Shown: positions 17,801-29,556 of the stretch, piece by piece
How the letters are laid out: every line of letters begins with the position of its first letter
How positions within the stretch are numbered: the first letter of the stretch is position 1
NCBI RefSeq assembly: GCF_021347895.1
Contig: NC_067126.1
Span: 30,950,482-31,014,481 of the forward strand
DNA: 64,000 bases
Direction: 5' to 3'
Source: Acanthochromis polyacanthus
Lineage: Eukaryota; Chordata; Actinopteri; Pomacentridae
The notes under the pieces: model-generated
The model's input: the letters and a program-made list of their open reading frames with translations, nothing else
The model's database searches: none
Told to the model about the DNA's origin: nothing
Translations under genes and position numbers: made by a program

Positions 17801-20800
17801 GTCATCCATTCAGCGACTGACTGAACTTTGATGATGTCTCACAGGGAGCTCAGATAGAGACAGACAGAGGAGCAGATCAGATGAGATTTGATTTGTTGTT
17901 GTGTAATGATTAAAGTGCATCAAGTTAAGTTTGTCATTTATGTGAATAATTACATCAGACACACTTGAATCCTGGCGGGAACAGCAATAGGATAATAGAG
18001 CTATTTCACGGCACACATTTGATCTTGTCTCAGCAGGAAAACAAAGTGAAACAAATTTTATTAACCGTGGCTGAGTCCCATCAAGTTTGTCACTAAGCCA
18101 TGACAGCGAGCCAGCACGCACACCACCAGGATCCTGGAGCTGCTCACCTAGGTGGAATAGAGTTGTTTGTAATGTTATCAATTTGGTTTGTGCTTTTTTT
18201 CCTGCTGTGATAAGGTAAATGTGGAAAGGGCCCGGTATGATGACCCATTTTTACATAATACTGAATCAGCACACAGAACACATTACAAATACACAACATG
18301 TCACTGCCATGCCTTATTTCCTGCATTAACCCGCTAAATCGACTCTCTTTAAGATGAAGCGGGTGTTTTTATTAACTTTCTATTCTTAATAAAGAGCCAT
18401 ATAACCACTTTATACTCATGCTTTATGCTTATTGTACTGCTAACATGGTTTTAAAGGTCCAACTTGGTCAGTGTTTGTAAGAACTAAATTCAGTATTGGT
18501 TCATGCAAACATTCATGATGATCAATCTCATTCCACCTCATCTACTTGGGGTTTTTTTTCATGACAATGCCTACACTTTTGGTTCATTAAGCATCAATTT
18601 GCATGCCTTCCAGCCATGACCTCACTCCTGCCTCCAGTCCATCCCCAGCTCTGCCCTCTCCACAGCACACTGCACTCACAGCAGCCCCTCATGATGCCAT
18701 GCTGTGTACGCCTTCACTCTGTCATCTCTTTGTTGACTGTTGGCATGTTGTCTGTTTTTTGTTTCTCCTTTCAGTTTTTTCATGCACAGCACTACACTGA
18801 GGAGGTCCTCTGCATCCCCTGCCAATTCCAGTATGTTCCCCCTTGCACACTTTGCCTTGCTTTCATTCTGCATCTTGCATCATTTCTTCTCCTTCTCATC
18901 CGCCCTCACACTCTCTCACCATTTTGGACTGGTTCGGGTTTGCTTTGAGCTGCCATCCCGAGACATTTCAGTAGCTACAGATTTTCTAGAGGAATGCTTC
19001 CCCTGTCTTATCGCTAGTCACACGGAGAACCATTTAACGCAATCCCAAACTTAATGGCTTTTTCCAAGACTGGACCGCAGTTAAATTTGTTATGTATTTG
19101 CATTTGTTGTTAGGTGGTGGTTTTAGTTCCATTTTGATTTCTGGTGGAGGAACTTCACATTTTGCTCATATTCAACAAAGGACACAACACTCGAAATTGA
19201 GTATTTTTACACTGTGACACTGCTGTGTTTTTGCAAAGAAACTGAATGTTCCTCCACCACTTTGAGATGACTGCATTACCATTTGGTGGGGAGTAGACAC
19301 ACGGGGCCCTGTTGCAGCAACTCTACAGCACAAAGTGTTTCTGAGGGATTTATTTGCTATTTTTGTTTGTCTAAGTGGTGATATGTGCGGCATGCAGTGA
19401 CATTTTAGGGGTATTTTCTGCAGCTGTGTGACATTTTCTTGGCATCTCTGTCCCCAGGATTTCCTAATCATGTTCCTGCACCATGTGGCAACAATCTCCC
19501 TCATCATATTTTCTTATGTGAACAACATGGCGCGAGTGGGAACTCTGGTCATGTGTCTGCACGATGCAGCCGACGTGCTGATAGAGGTGAGGGCCGGGGA
19601 GAGAATTAAGTGCCGTGGATGGATAGATGGGCTCGTGAAGATTGATGTGGGTGGAGTGCGTGGAGTTTAACATGCTCACAGGTTTATGTAAATTTAAACA
19701 CAGTCATTATGTTCTGCACATGATGTCATACGATCTATATAAAGATGGTATGATACACGCAGAGTGCTTTGTTAATTATAGTTCTTGAGGCTCTGCTCTT
19801 CAGCAAATTCAGTTTGAAATGAAAAGGTGGATGTAACATCAAGATGCCAAGTCTGAGCTTCAAGTTGATCGGGTTTACGTCACTATTGAATGAACTGTGT
19901 GTGAGATACAGCAGTTTCAGGCAAAAATAATTTGACACATGGCTACTAAATGACAGCTCAGTGTCATTTTAATGTTAGTTTATGCACACAAGCACTCAAA
20001 CTGATTCAGCGGCCAGAGATGACTTAGACTGAGGTGGAATAGTCTGCCAAAATGAGAACCATGCAAGTGAAGCAGACAATGCAGAGGCTGAGGAAAAGTA
20101 CAAATCTATCTGGGACATATCAAAGGTGGATGCATTGCCAAAAATCAACAGTTGGGTTTATTCTCAAAAAGCAAGTGTGCTACAAAAAAACAATGTGGTA
20201 GATTTAGGGACGTTGTGTGGAAGAAAACTCTCTTTATGACTGTACAGGCTGTCAGGAGCACTCTCCAGGATAGAGGTATACACGTTTCCTTGTCAGCGAT
20301 GAAGAGAAACACTCAGCACAAGATTCAAACCCCTGCTGAGCCTTAAAAAAACAGAGAGACCAGGTTGCAGTTCTGGTAAGACGTTCAAACAAAAATCAAC
20401 CTCAATCAAAAATGAAGCTAAAGTCAGAAACAACCCACAACAAGTGGCTGTTTGACTTCATGTTTATTACCCTAAACTTTGTGCACTGTGTGTTAAAAAG
20501 GCTTCATCTCCCACACAGCTCTCTCAGCATTGATGTAAACCTACACAGATCAACTCTGAGACTTGCCATTTTAATTTAGTTTCCATTATTGTATTACAAG
20601 TTGACTGTGCTGAAGAACAAAAGTGAGCATGCACTTACAGTCTGGACTATAGTTTTCGCTTACAATAATGGTGGAAACATGAGCCTTTTAATGTCTATAT
20701 TGTCAGAAATGTTTCCAGCATTTTTTCAAGTTAATAATTGATTTTTTTTTTGTAACGCAGGCTGCCAAGATGGCCAACTATGCCAAATGTCAGATACTGT

Positions 20801-23800
20801 GCAACCTCCTGTTTGCAATGTTTGCAATCCTCTTCATAAGTTCCAGGCTGGGAGTTTACCCTGTCTGGTGAGTGTTATTCCCTTTACTGTGAACCATAGT
20901 CAGCATACTTCTGGAGGCTGACTTTAGTGTTCTCCTGTTGCATTTGCATACAGTAGCTCACAGGCAGTCAGAGACTTTAGCAACCTTTGCAGCAGATGCC
21001 TGAGGTGCTCTCCACATTTTGGCAGCTCATCCCCTGAAAATGTATGTCAGAGCCATGAAGATCTCAGTGGCTGTTTTTTTCCTTCTTCATCCACAGTGGT
21101 TTTGCAGTTTGCAGACAGATCTCTGTGAATTTTGTTGCTAAGTAATAGTTACTATGGATACAACAGCTTTAACCTCTCAAAGAAAGCCAAACAACTCGGC
21201 AAATGAAAAGCAGATCATTATGGTTACTGTTTTATTACTAAAAACAGTGTCAAGGGTTTGACGTGCCAGTTAAAACATCAAAGGGGCTTCTGCTCGTAAA
21301 GATCTTTTCATCGTTTTGTGGAGTTGCTTTTGAGGTTTTTACATTTACCTAGATTTCATTCAGCATTTCAAGCTGTAATCCATCCAAATTTCAGGACCAC
21401 AGAGTGGAGGCAGGTTTAATTAATTTCTTCAAGATTGAATTAATTTCCTCCCTCAAACATTTAAAAGTGTAATTGCAGCAACCTGCGAACGACACTTTTA
21501 ATGGGCCGTCCTGTTGGATGTTTGCAGACTAAATCAATTCCAGTCCTTGAGGAAGCGTTCAGAAGTCATCTTGCAGTGATCAGCAGGAGCGTCATCGTGC
21601 CTTTCACAAGCGAAGGGAGACATATTTTAGTTTCAGGCAACTGCTGTTGTCAGCTTTTCTTTGAAATACCATCAATTCTTGATCAGCACAAAAATGCTGT
21701 TTTGAGCTGCTACATTCACATTTTGTTGTCTTTGATACTTAGAGCCATTCTGAAGAAAGCTTTTGATAAACACAGAGGCTTTTGGAGTAATCTGCGCAGC
21801 ATTCAGAGGGAGATTTTTTAAAAAGCCAGCAGCCCACAGCTCTCTGCCTTTTGTTTCCACGCTGTAATATGACGATCCTACACTACATTTTAGTCAACCC
21901 CCACCACACCGTCGGTAAAGTTGTCATTACTGTAAAGCTGTTGCCATGGCTTCAGCTTCTGGAGGATGATTCACAGACAGCCATTTGCAAGAACTGGTTC
22001 CAGGGATATATTTAACACTGATCTTTGAAAATTCTGATCGGAAATCATGTGAAGTCTGCGCTTTTTCTTCTCCATTAGTCATTCTAATTCCAATTAAAAT
22101 GTATTGCTGAACATTTATTAAACTATAAACAGCTCCATTTCAAATACACACGTGTTTGTGCTGCAAATACATCGTTAAAAGCCAGGTGTCCCGTGAAAGA
22201 GCCTGACTCATCTCTATGTTTGGCATTGTGTACCTGCTCCTCAGGACACTCCGTAATTTGCCCCCTAAGAGGGAGCACTTTTAAAATCTGGTGTTTTTCC
22301 AAAATAATATGTCAAGCTAATTATCTCCCTCTCCCTCTGTTGCCGTGGAAGGATTTTAAATACCACTTTGTTCGAGAGTTGGGAAATCGTAGGGCCCTAT
22401 CCGTCCTGGTGGGTCTTCAACCTGCTTCTAATCCTGCTGCAGCTTCTCCACTCCTTCTGGTCCTACCTCATAGTGAAGACAGCGTGCAGAGCCATCTCCA
22501 AAGGAAAGGTGAGTCACCACGCTCGACTCTATAATCGCTCCATTTATACCTGGTGTTGCATAATAGGGTGTTGTGCTGTTTGTACATCTATAAATAATGT
22601 GCGGTGTTTTCAGTGGACCCTTCTGACTCTCTCTTTCTATTCTCATGCAAACCTGCAACCTTCAAGGTGGGGAAATGGAATCCATTACATGTAAGTAGCC
22701 CTAAAACTCAATCAGCACAGTGCACTACATTTAGTTTTACGTCATTTCTCGAGTCATATCTCATCTGCATTCATCACAGTTCAGGAGTCAAGTCTTGTGC
22801 AGAGCATTCATGATCTCCATGAAGTGGAATTCTACTGATTTTAGCACCCCCGTTGCTTTTCCTGCAGCACCTACTTCATGGGTGAAGTTATCGCTCGTCC
22901 CGTGAAATATCACAACATCTAGATGATGGAGTCACCCATAATTTTGCACAGACAGTCATCATCATCCAGACAATGAATCCAAATAACTTCAGTGATCATT
23001 TCCATCTAGTGCCATTGTCAGATCAGAATGTCAGCTTGTCCAACACTTTGGCCCAATCCCAACCTCCACCCCAAAGCTTAAACACTGAACCCTGAAGTCA
23101 CAGCTGTTGTGGCGGAGTTTGTGAGTTCATGAGGGCTCGAAATGTTCTATGGAGGAGGAATGGAACTTACTGTCATCACAGTTTACGTAGTTTGGAAACA
23201 ACACGTTTCCATTTGTTTAAAAGAAAGGTGAAACTACCAAAGGTTAAAAAAACACACGAAGGTCTGTAAATCCTATGGGGATGTTTGACTAAAATTGCAG
23301 AGAATTCTACAAATCTGCAGTAAATGAACACAGACAGCCAGTAGGCACATCCCAACCCACAGAAAAACTCCCTCATTTACCCTATTTTTTTTTTTTAAAA
23401 ATTGACTGAGCAAATACAGTTTAAGAGTCACAAGCAAAGGCAATCACATCTGAGCAACTCTGAAGTGCAACAAGAGGTTTTGGAGAGCAATTCACCAGTT
23501 CAAACTTGAATAAACAGGACCACGGTTTGTTACATGAGAGGCATTTTCATTTTCAAACCTCAAAGCAATGTAATAGCTCACATTTGGGAACAGGTGGCTG
23601 CCACTGTTTCCCCTGGGTTAAAATGGCTGTGAGGTGGTGGGGTGTAGGCAAGGGCTGAAGCAACTAGGGGGGTGCGGGGGCATGCCCCCCCGTAAAAATT
23701 TTGAAAATCAAGATGTAAAATGGGGCATTCTGGCACAATTTGGAGCACATTTTGTTGTATTTGTAGCCATTTCCAAAAACTAAATTAAATAAAATTTTCA

Positions 23801-26704
23801 TGTTTCTTTTCTAAAAATTAGTGATAGGGAGAAAATATGACAAATATAAACCCACCTGTCCTTGCGATCAAAACATGTCAACTAGTCCAGTCTATTATAT
23901 TCTGGTCAGATTTCCACAAGCCATTCCAAAATGCCACATCAGTTCTTATTACAAATTTGAAAAAGATGACAAAGGACTTGAATCTGGACTCAAGTGGTGA
24001 CTTTTACTTTTTTTCTAAAAATATGTTAGGTACCAAATTCCCACTTCATTTTTATTTATAATAAAAAAGGTTATGTCATGACCTTCATTTTACTTTAAAA
24101 CTTCAACTCTGGGTTAACAACTGGTTTTCTGAAGGAGTTAGTTCTGTTTTCAAAACTGTTACCTTTTTGAACAAAGAAATAACTTCTTTAGAATACCAGT
24201 TGTTAACCTTGAGTTAGAATACATAATTTTGCACTGTGATATGTGTCAAGCAGCTGAATTAAAGACTTTAAGTAAACATTCTTGAAAACACAAACACCAA
24301 ATTTGAACACATGCTCTGTCTATTACATGAGGCAAATCAAATATAAGTGGGGATTAATGTTGATCAATCTAAGCTTTCCATGGGTGTATAGTGTTTCTAT
24401 AATCGCGTTGGCAGTGTCGTTCTATTTTGAAAAATGCTTATGTAGATATCAAAACGGCCTGCCCACGGGCCGCTGAACCGTTGAAATTACAGAATTTGTT
24501 TTGCCATTGAATGATATAATTTCGGGCACTCTATAAATCATTTTATCAAAAGAAACTAGGAACTTTATATTCCGTTGAAATCATTTGTCTCGTTCGGTAT
24601 AACGGGTTTTGTCGTGCCTAAATGTTTTAACGGGAGCCATTTTTGCAGTCACTGTCAATTCGTATCGCCGCGGACAACAAAACAGTAAGCAAACTCAGTA
24701 AAGGAAGCGAGATCGATGCCTACACTGCGTTGCTCACTTTATTTTGATGACATGCGATAGTTTTGATACTTAATTTGACATATGTCTGTGATACACACCT
24801 GTTTTTAGCCCTGAAAAACGAAACCATGGAGCGCTGCCGCTTCTTGTCCGCAATGGGGATGTGCTTTGCTGTCTTCAGCCACGGCGAGAAAAGGCTGCCA
24901 TTCTGGCTTGTTGATTTCGAATATACCGGACTTATGTGTCAATGCTTTCTAATATTTAGCATTACTTTTTTTTTTTTTTTGGTGCGGACCAGTGAGGCGG
25001 CAATGTCGGCAAAATTGTAATGAGGGGGTGGCCTATACCAGCGAGGCGGCCCGCCTCGTCGGTCATATAGGAGGGGAAACACTGGTTGGCTGCTATTTGA
25101 TTACTTTTATTTTCGAGAGAGATAACACCCAATTATCAAGAAACTGTTACTGTTGTTATCTGAACCAGCATGTACAAATCTGTGGGAACAAAGGGACAAT
25201 GAACATTTAGAATAAATACGCCTAATGTTTTTAAAGTTACTGCAGCTTTGATGCCAAAACTCTCTTCAAATGGACAAACAGGACATGGAATTGAATACAT
25301 AACTAGCATTACGTGCATTTACATACATAAATCAAATAAATATGAAATCTAATCAGGTTTTTCATAGTCCCAGGTGAAAGCCTAAGCTTAATCTGTATTT
25401 ACTGACAGATTGTTGAAACTGTAATGATAAATCCTCACAATGCATGCACAAATCTTGCCACCATTAGAATAAGTGCCTGTGAGATATAACCAAAGTAAGA
25501 ATAGTGTCAACACCTGATTATGGTTGCTGAGAATGCTTGTTGAAAAAGGCCATCCATTAGAGAACCACTAGAAAGCAGCCAGCAAAACTGATTGTCTCGT
25601 TCATAAAAAGCTATGCTTCTTCGCCAAACTGCCCATTGTGAAAACATAAAATTATGGAAATAACTATTAGTATGAGACAAAAGAAAGATCAGATAAATAT
25701 AGAGAAGACTGATATATTCATACACTACCAGTCAAAAGTTTGGACACACCTTCTCATTCAATGCTTTTTATTTATTTGTATTATTTTCCACATTGTAGAT
25801 TAATACTAAGGATTAACACTTTTTTCTTTATATGTATTCCTTTATAGTTTTGATGTCTTCAGAATTAATCTGCAATGTAGAAAATAATTAAATAAAAAAC
25901 ACAGAATGAGAAAGTGTGTCCAGACTTCTTACTGGTAGTGTATATATTCATAACAAACACCACACTGTGGTGTCATTGTCTCTGCAATTTGCGTAGCAGG
26001 ATATTATATCACAGTTCCTCTTCCCTATACCGTCTTTACGTGGTTTGTGCATAATTTGTGGGCGCCAGGACAAACATGGTTATATGTCACTTTTACTTGC
26101 AAATCCTAAATACTCTCTTATTGTATATGTGTACATCTACATTTGACTTGTGAAATTCTACAATGTCACACACTAATAACTGCAATAATTTTTTTCATGC
26201 AGCTTCTCATATTTGAGCTACTGTTCTCTCCCATGTCATTGTAAATTTGCAACGACAGCAAGGATTTTTTTTGACATTTTAGAGACGTAACAATCAGCCA
26301 GTCAGAAAAACAAGACATTAATAATAATGCTGTCTACTGAGGTCTCCATTGTTCAAGCTTGCGCATAGATTTTATGGCTTTTACAGCTTTTTTTAAAAAT
26401 ACTATTGATTGACAGGACACCTCCAGTTTCAGCACGCGAACCCCATTTGTAGCGCCGTCGTGCATGGCTGCCACGGATAATGACACAGATAAGAATTTTA
26501 ATGAGAAAAATGTCATCTCCAACCGTCCCTTTTCTTTTCCCGCAGGTGTCGAAAGACGACCGCAGCGACATCGAGTCCAGCTCCGACGAGGACGACAGCC
26601 CGCCGCCCAACCAGAAGCACCACAGCAGCGCCACCAACGGGACCAACAAAAATCACGGGACCAACGGCTACCTGACAGGAGCCCCGTATCCTGATGAACA
26701 CTGA
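8814..26704 (+). CDS. CERS6: Ceramide synthase 6
   Basis: Multi-pass ER membrane enzyme that N-acylates sphingoid bases, preferring C14-C16 acyl-CoA in mammals. Exons: 8814-8983, 9806-9911, 9999-10129, 14925-14982, 17183-17233, 17352-17444, 19458-19586, 20761-20867, 22352-22508, 26546-26704. The join gives 386 residues (human about 384). Features in order: lumenal N-glycosylation site NVT (18-20), first membrane segment, divergent homeobox-like region (about 66-127, with [12 protein letters not shown]), then the TLC domain. In the TLC domain the Lag1 motif includes the His pair 211-212 and the Asp pair in [11 protein letters not shown]. The acidic C-terminal tail has [15 protein letters not shown] (337-351), the conserved CK2-type phosphorylation stretch. 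An in-frame ATG six codons upstream (8796) exists, but 8814 matches the family start [13 protein letters not shown]5 is the nearest alternative and fits less well at both ends. Confidence 0.96.
8984..9805 (+). other. CERS6 intron 1
   Basis: Intron of about 0.8 kb with a GT donor at 8984 and a TTGCAG acceptor before 9806. I see nothing else in it. Confidence 0.7.
10130..14924 (+). other. CERS6 intron 3, no gene seen
   Basis: A 4.8-kb intron between the homeobox-like exon and the first TLC exon. I read both strands for exon-like frames with splice sites and found none I can support. The open frames here have no recognisable protein similarity. No clear terminal repeats are visible. Confidence 0.55.
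15832..16150. repeat. Two-copy tandem duplication, about 164-bp period
   Basis: The phrase 'gctaacctgtctgacaaaca' starts at 15832 and again at 15996. The following roughly 150 bases align in order, including 'tttttcatatt', 'tttaattttgta' and 'attaataaggtaattta'. The copies are clearly diverged. The downstream copy passes into the 59-bp minisatellite. Confidence 0.75.
16070..16275. repeat. Second array of the 59-bp AT-rich minisatellite
   Basis: Units start near 16075, 16136, 16193 and 16252 with versions of 'gggtcttaatctta' followed by 'aaattagtcag' and 'ataataaataatattgta'. This is the same unit and spacing as the array at 7530-7860. Confidence 0.75.
17445..19457 (+). other. CERS6 intron 6, no gene seen
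   Basis: A 2-kb intron. The 18.6-19.0 kb part is unusually C/T-rich on the plus strand, which produces open frames on several phases, but none has splice context or recognisable similarity. Confidence 0.5.
19587..20760 (+). other. CERS6 intron 7, with a transposase relic
   Basis: A 1.2-kb intron closed by a strong T-tract acceptor before 20761. It carries a probable Tc1-like transposase fragment, listed separately. Nothing else is evident. Confidence 0.55.
20040..20400 (+). mobile_element. Degenerate Tc1-like transposase fragment (N-terminal part)
   Basis: A frameshifted and stop-containing reading resembles the helix-turn-helix N-terminus of Tc1/mariner transposases. Fragments include STVGFILKK, then [20 protein letters not shown] followed by a basic stretch, matching the usual order of a first HTH and a second 'L..rG..vs.sti.r.l' HTH. 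It is old, with no intact frame and no clear terminal repeats. The assignment is by pattern only. Confidence 0.5.
20868..22351 (+). other. CERS6 intron 8, no gene seen
   Basis: A 1.5-kb intron. The acceptor before exon 9 follows a CT-rich tract ending GTGGAAG. I recognise no repeat or RNA in it. Confidence 0.5.
22667..22690 (+). CDS. CERS6: Candidate 24-nt alternative micro-exon of CERS6
   Basis: A 24-base block coding VGKWNPLH is preceded by a CT-rich tract ending CTTCAAG and followed by a consensus GTAAGT donor. It lies 158 bases after exon 9 and is exactly in phase with exon 9 (ends ...SKGK) and exon 10 (starts VSKDD). Inclusion would add eight residues just before the acidic tail, giving 394 residues. 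I recall a human CERS6 isoform that is eight residues longer, with a GKWNPLH-type insertion at the same place, so this looks like a conserved alternative exon. Alternative reading: a chance in-phase block. Confidence 0.75.
23602..25084. mobile_element. hAT-like non-autonomous element
   Basis: The left end 'cactgtttcccc' and the right end 'ggggaaacactg' form a short terminal inverted repeat of the CAGTGTTTCCC kind typical of hAT elements. A shared 'tggctgc' lies next to each end (23595-23601 and 25087-25093), close to the expected 8-bp target duplication. The interior has no intact transposase. Its base composition is uneven, with a G-rich left end, a CpG-richer part near 24.4-24.8 kb and an internal hairpin. 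Confidence 0.7.
24102..24220. repeat. Imperfect hairpin inside the hAT-like element
   Basis: A left arm containing 'gggttaacaactggttttct' pairs with a right arm containing 'ccagttgttaacc'. Similarity continues on both sides for roughly 40 bases per arm. The loop is about 20 bases. Confidence 0.65.
25723..25940. mobile_element. Short internally deleted Tc1-type element (MITE)
   Basis: It begins CACTACCAGTCAAAAGTTTG and ends with the reverse complement of a near-identical sequence (...CTTACTGGTAGTG). It is flanked by TA on both sides, the Tc1/mariner target duplication. The 218-bp interior is AT-rich and lacks transposase. The same terminal sequence recurs near 58.4 kb and 60.53 kb. Confidence 0.85.
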
Positions 26705-26749
26705 CTCAGCTGATGTCACAACAGTGGAGCTTCAGACACCATCCATTTA

Positions 26750-26751
26750 TC

Positions 26752-26780
<29 letters not shown>
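26750..26780. repeat. GT microsatellite in CERS6 3' UTR
   Basis: About 14 GT units, ending in an imperfect GCGTGAGTG, just downstream of the CERS6 stop codon. Confidence 0.9.
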
Positions 26781-26783
<3 letters not shown>

Positions 26784-27545
26784 AGTGTATGATGGAGACA
26801 TGAACAACATCGCCTGTCTGGAAGTAGATTTCTGTGAATGCAGTTTTGTTATCGGTTCTTTACTAATTTCCTTGCGCAATTTCTTCTCTTCATCTATATA
26901 TTTGCATCAAACTGCACACGGTGAATATCAAACGCACTCCTATCAGTACAACCCACTCTCTGTTTAGCCGATGAATGACAGCATTCGACTTTATGGTGTA
27001 AGCATGCTACTTAAACATACAGCAGTCTGGCATACTGGGGGTGTGTTTTCTCCTCTGTTTGTGTCTTTCTATGTTATTTATTTTTTATAAATATGTTTGC
27101 AGGTTGTAGTCACTTATCTATTCTACCTTGATGTCAGTGTTAAAGATGAAAGAATCTTGAACAACAACAACAACACGGCTGATTTTTTGGGGGGGTTTTC
27201 TTTCCTCTCACGTCACTCATCATGAGTGTTAGCAAAATGCTGAAGACCCGGGTTTACTTTTAATGCTACACCCCCAAAGATTTACCAGAACGGTGGTTGA
27301 GATTGTCTTCACTCACAAATGGAATCGTAATGTGAAGTTGACTCACATTCTGAAAATACAAACACCCTCCACTCGAACTGTATATGAGATGTCAATAACA
27401 GTATTATGTGTGTGCATCAGATATGGCTCGACGCTGTATTCCCGTTTGAAGCATTTTGTTAAGTATTCTGGTACATTTCTGGTAAGGATTACATTAAAGG
27501 CCATTTGTCCTCTTATGAGGCAGGCGTGAGCTGTTTGAATTATTC

Positions 27546-27551
27546 AATAAA
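27546..27551 (+). terminator. CERS6 poly(A) signal
   Basis: AATAAA followed by an A run, about 840 bases after the CERS6 stop codon. It is the first canonical signal in a suitable place. The 3' UTR would be roughly 26705-27570. Confidence 0.6.
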
Positions 27552-29556
27552 AAAAACATGAAGATTGCAGATATGTGTGGGTGTGTTGAAAAAGCTTCAT
27601 CAGTGAGAGGCTGCGCTGGTAGAAAAACGGTTACTACATAAATAAGTCAACATGTCTGGTGTGAAAAAAGGCTAAAGGGGGGCATATATGATTTCTCAGC
27701 AGTGTTCTCCGGAAACATAAAAACACAGTAGTGGAAAGTGGCCAAGTGCAAACACTCTAAAACTGCACAGAAGTATAGCTTTGAGGTACTTGAGCATCTC
27801 CATTTTGTGCTACTTTATACTTGCACTCAACTACATTTCAGAGGGAAATATTGTAAATGGTTGTATTTATATAGCGCTTTTATCCAAAGCGCTTTACACG
27901 ATACGTCACATTCACACACACATTCACACACACTGATGGCGGAAGCTGCCATGCAAGGCGCTAACCACGACCCATCAGGAGCAATTAGGGGTTAGGTGTC
28001 TTGCTCAGGGACACCTCGACATGAGCACGACCGGCCGAGGATCAAACCGGCAACCTTCCAGTTACAAGACGGCCACTCTACCCACTGAGCCATTGTACAT
28101 TCACTCCACTGCTTTAGCTACTTTTGAGATTTTGTTTACAATAGATAGCACAACAAGCTGTTAAAATACATGTTAAAGATTGTTTATTGGCGTCTAACAT
28201 CTTATTTCACTGTAGAGATTTTTAGATGTCTTTGAGTTGTTAACCTAACAGCGTTTTTCACTCTAAATTTCTCACATGGTTTTCAAAAAATGTTCAAACG
28301 ATCAAAGTAAACATGATTAAGGATCAAAGATTAGTCAGTAAATCCAAAATTGAAAGCAAATGTGTAGATGAGAACTACTTCTTTCCTCTCACACTTATAT
28401 CATGACCCCTTCAGGTGTGTCTGGTGTCCATGTGTTAAATTATTACTTCAAAAACCTACTCCTGTTAATACTTACTTTCAGCTACTACTTTTTTCATGTA
28501 GGAGCTTTCTTTATGATGGATTATTGTTATTCTGCTGTATTGGTACATATGTAAATGATCCGAATACTTCCTCCAACTCTGCATTAACAAAACTCATTCA
28601 CCTCCAACGGCTGTTCTGACATGTACCATGGTGCATGACACTGAATAATCCTACAGTCTGTGATCAAATATCAGTCATTCCGAATAATTCTTCCATTAGA
28701 TGACAGCATTCCACAATTACCAGATTCCATTAAGGCAGCCTTGATACTGGGTTTTTAAGTGGTTACTAATGGCTTTATTAATGGCTTTAAGAATGGTTAA
28801 AAATTATTGACTAAAGGTTGTTTTTGTTGTTTCAAGCCAATAAAAAAGCACATTTTTGAGAATGCCTAATTGTAAAAAGTGGTTGGATCTCGTTCCTGGA
28901 CCACAAGCCATTAATTTACAACTTACTAACACTGACAGCTTCAGATCTAATGGTCATTAGTGAGTTTTTTTTTAGACATTATCAACATTTAATACTTCTT
29001 CTTCTTTTAGTATATTGGCTGTGTTTGACAGTGATTGTTTGCTTGCAAGTTCACAAACTTAAAAAGTTCATGTCTGTGCTGTCATTAAAGCTCGTTTCCA
29101 TTTTTTTTTTTTTTTTTTTTACAAATGGCAAAAACAAATAGTTAAAGAAAGTTTCCTGATGCCTGAACATATTTAACTGCACTTATTCTGACAATCCAAA
29201 AGCTGTTCTCCATAATGGCTTACAGAGATCTGTAAGTATCTGTAAAGTATTTACTAGCCCTTTTCTAAAAGGTGACTTATTAGGAGGTGGTACTTGACGT
29301 GAAGCAGTTTTCTCATCTATTTTTTTTTTAATTGTGATTGTTGTCTACCTGCAGCAGACTGACCTGCCATCGTAGATAGCAAACGCCTGCCACCAGCTTC
29401 AGTTGACACTTGTAAAAAATTTTCCCACCCCTTTTACTGGAATTTTCCTTTGTGTGGCACACCAGCACAAGCTCAGGTGATTTCCGCATGAGTGACTTTG
29501 GGAGGAGAGTGGTCAAAGTTCCAGGTTCAAAGTCAACAAACAGCCACAGTCTTAAG
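27552..29556. other. CERS6-NOSTRIN intergenic region
   Basis: Two kilobases between convergent-free neighbours on the same strand. It contains one dispersed repeat (27.85-28.10 kb, listed separately) and a poly(T) run near 29101-29120. The last few hundred bases should include the NOSTRIN promoter and 5' UTR, but I see no clear TATA box. Confidence 0.55.
27853..28097 (+). repeat. Dispersed teleost repeat with 'atagcgctttt' core
   Basis: This copy includes 'tatatagcgcttttatccaa' and 'agcgctttacac', a CACA-rich middle, and ends '...cccactgagccat'. I recognise it as a widely dispersed fish repeat, but I cannot assign the superfamily from the sequence alone. No intact frame. Confidence 0.6.

Larger units (their letters stand above)
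22691..26545 (+). other. CERS6 intron 9, mobile-element-rich
   Basis: A 3.9-kb intron following the micro-exon. It contains an hAT-like element (23.6-25.1 kb) and a short Tc1-type element (25.7-25.9 kb), listed separately. The rest shows no gene. Confidence 0.6.

Noticed and set aside
18603..19054. Several overlapping plus-strand frames in CERS6 intron 6
   Set aside because: A C/T-rich stretch keeps several phases open. No similarity and no splice pattern.
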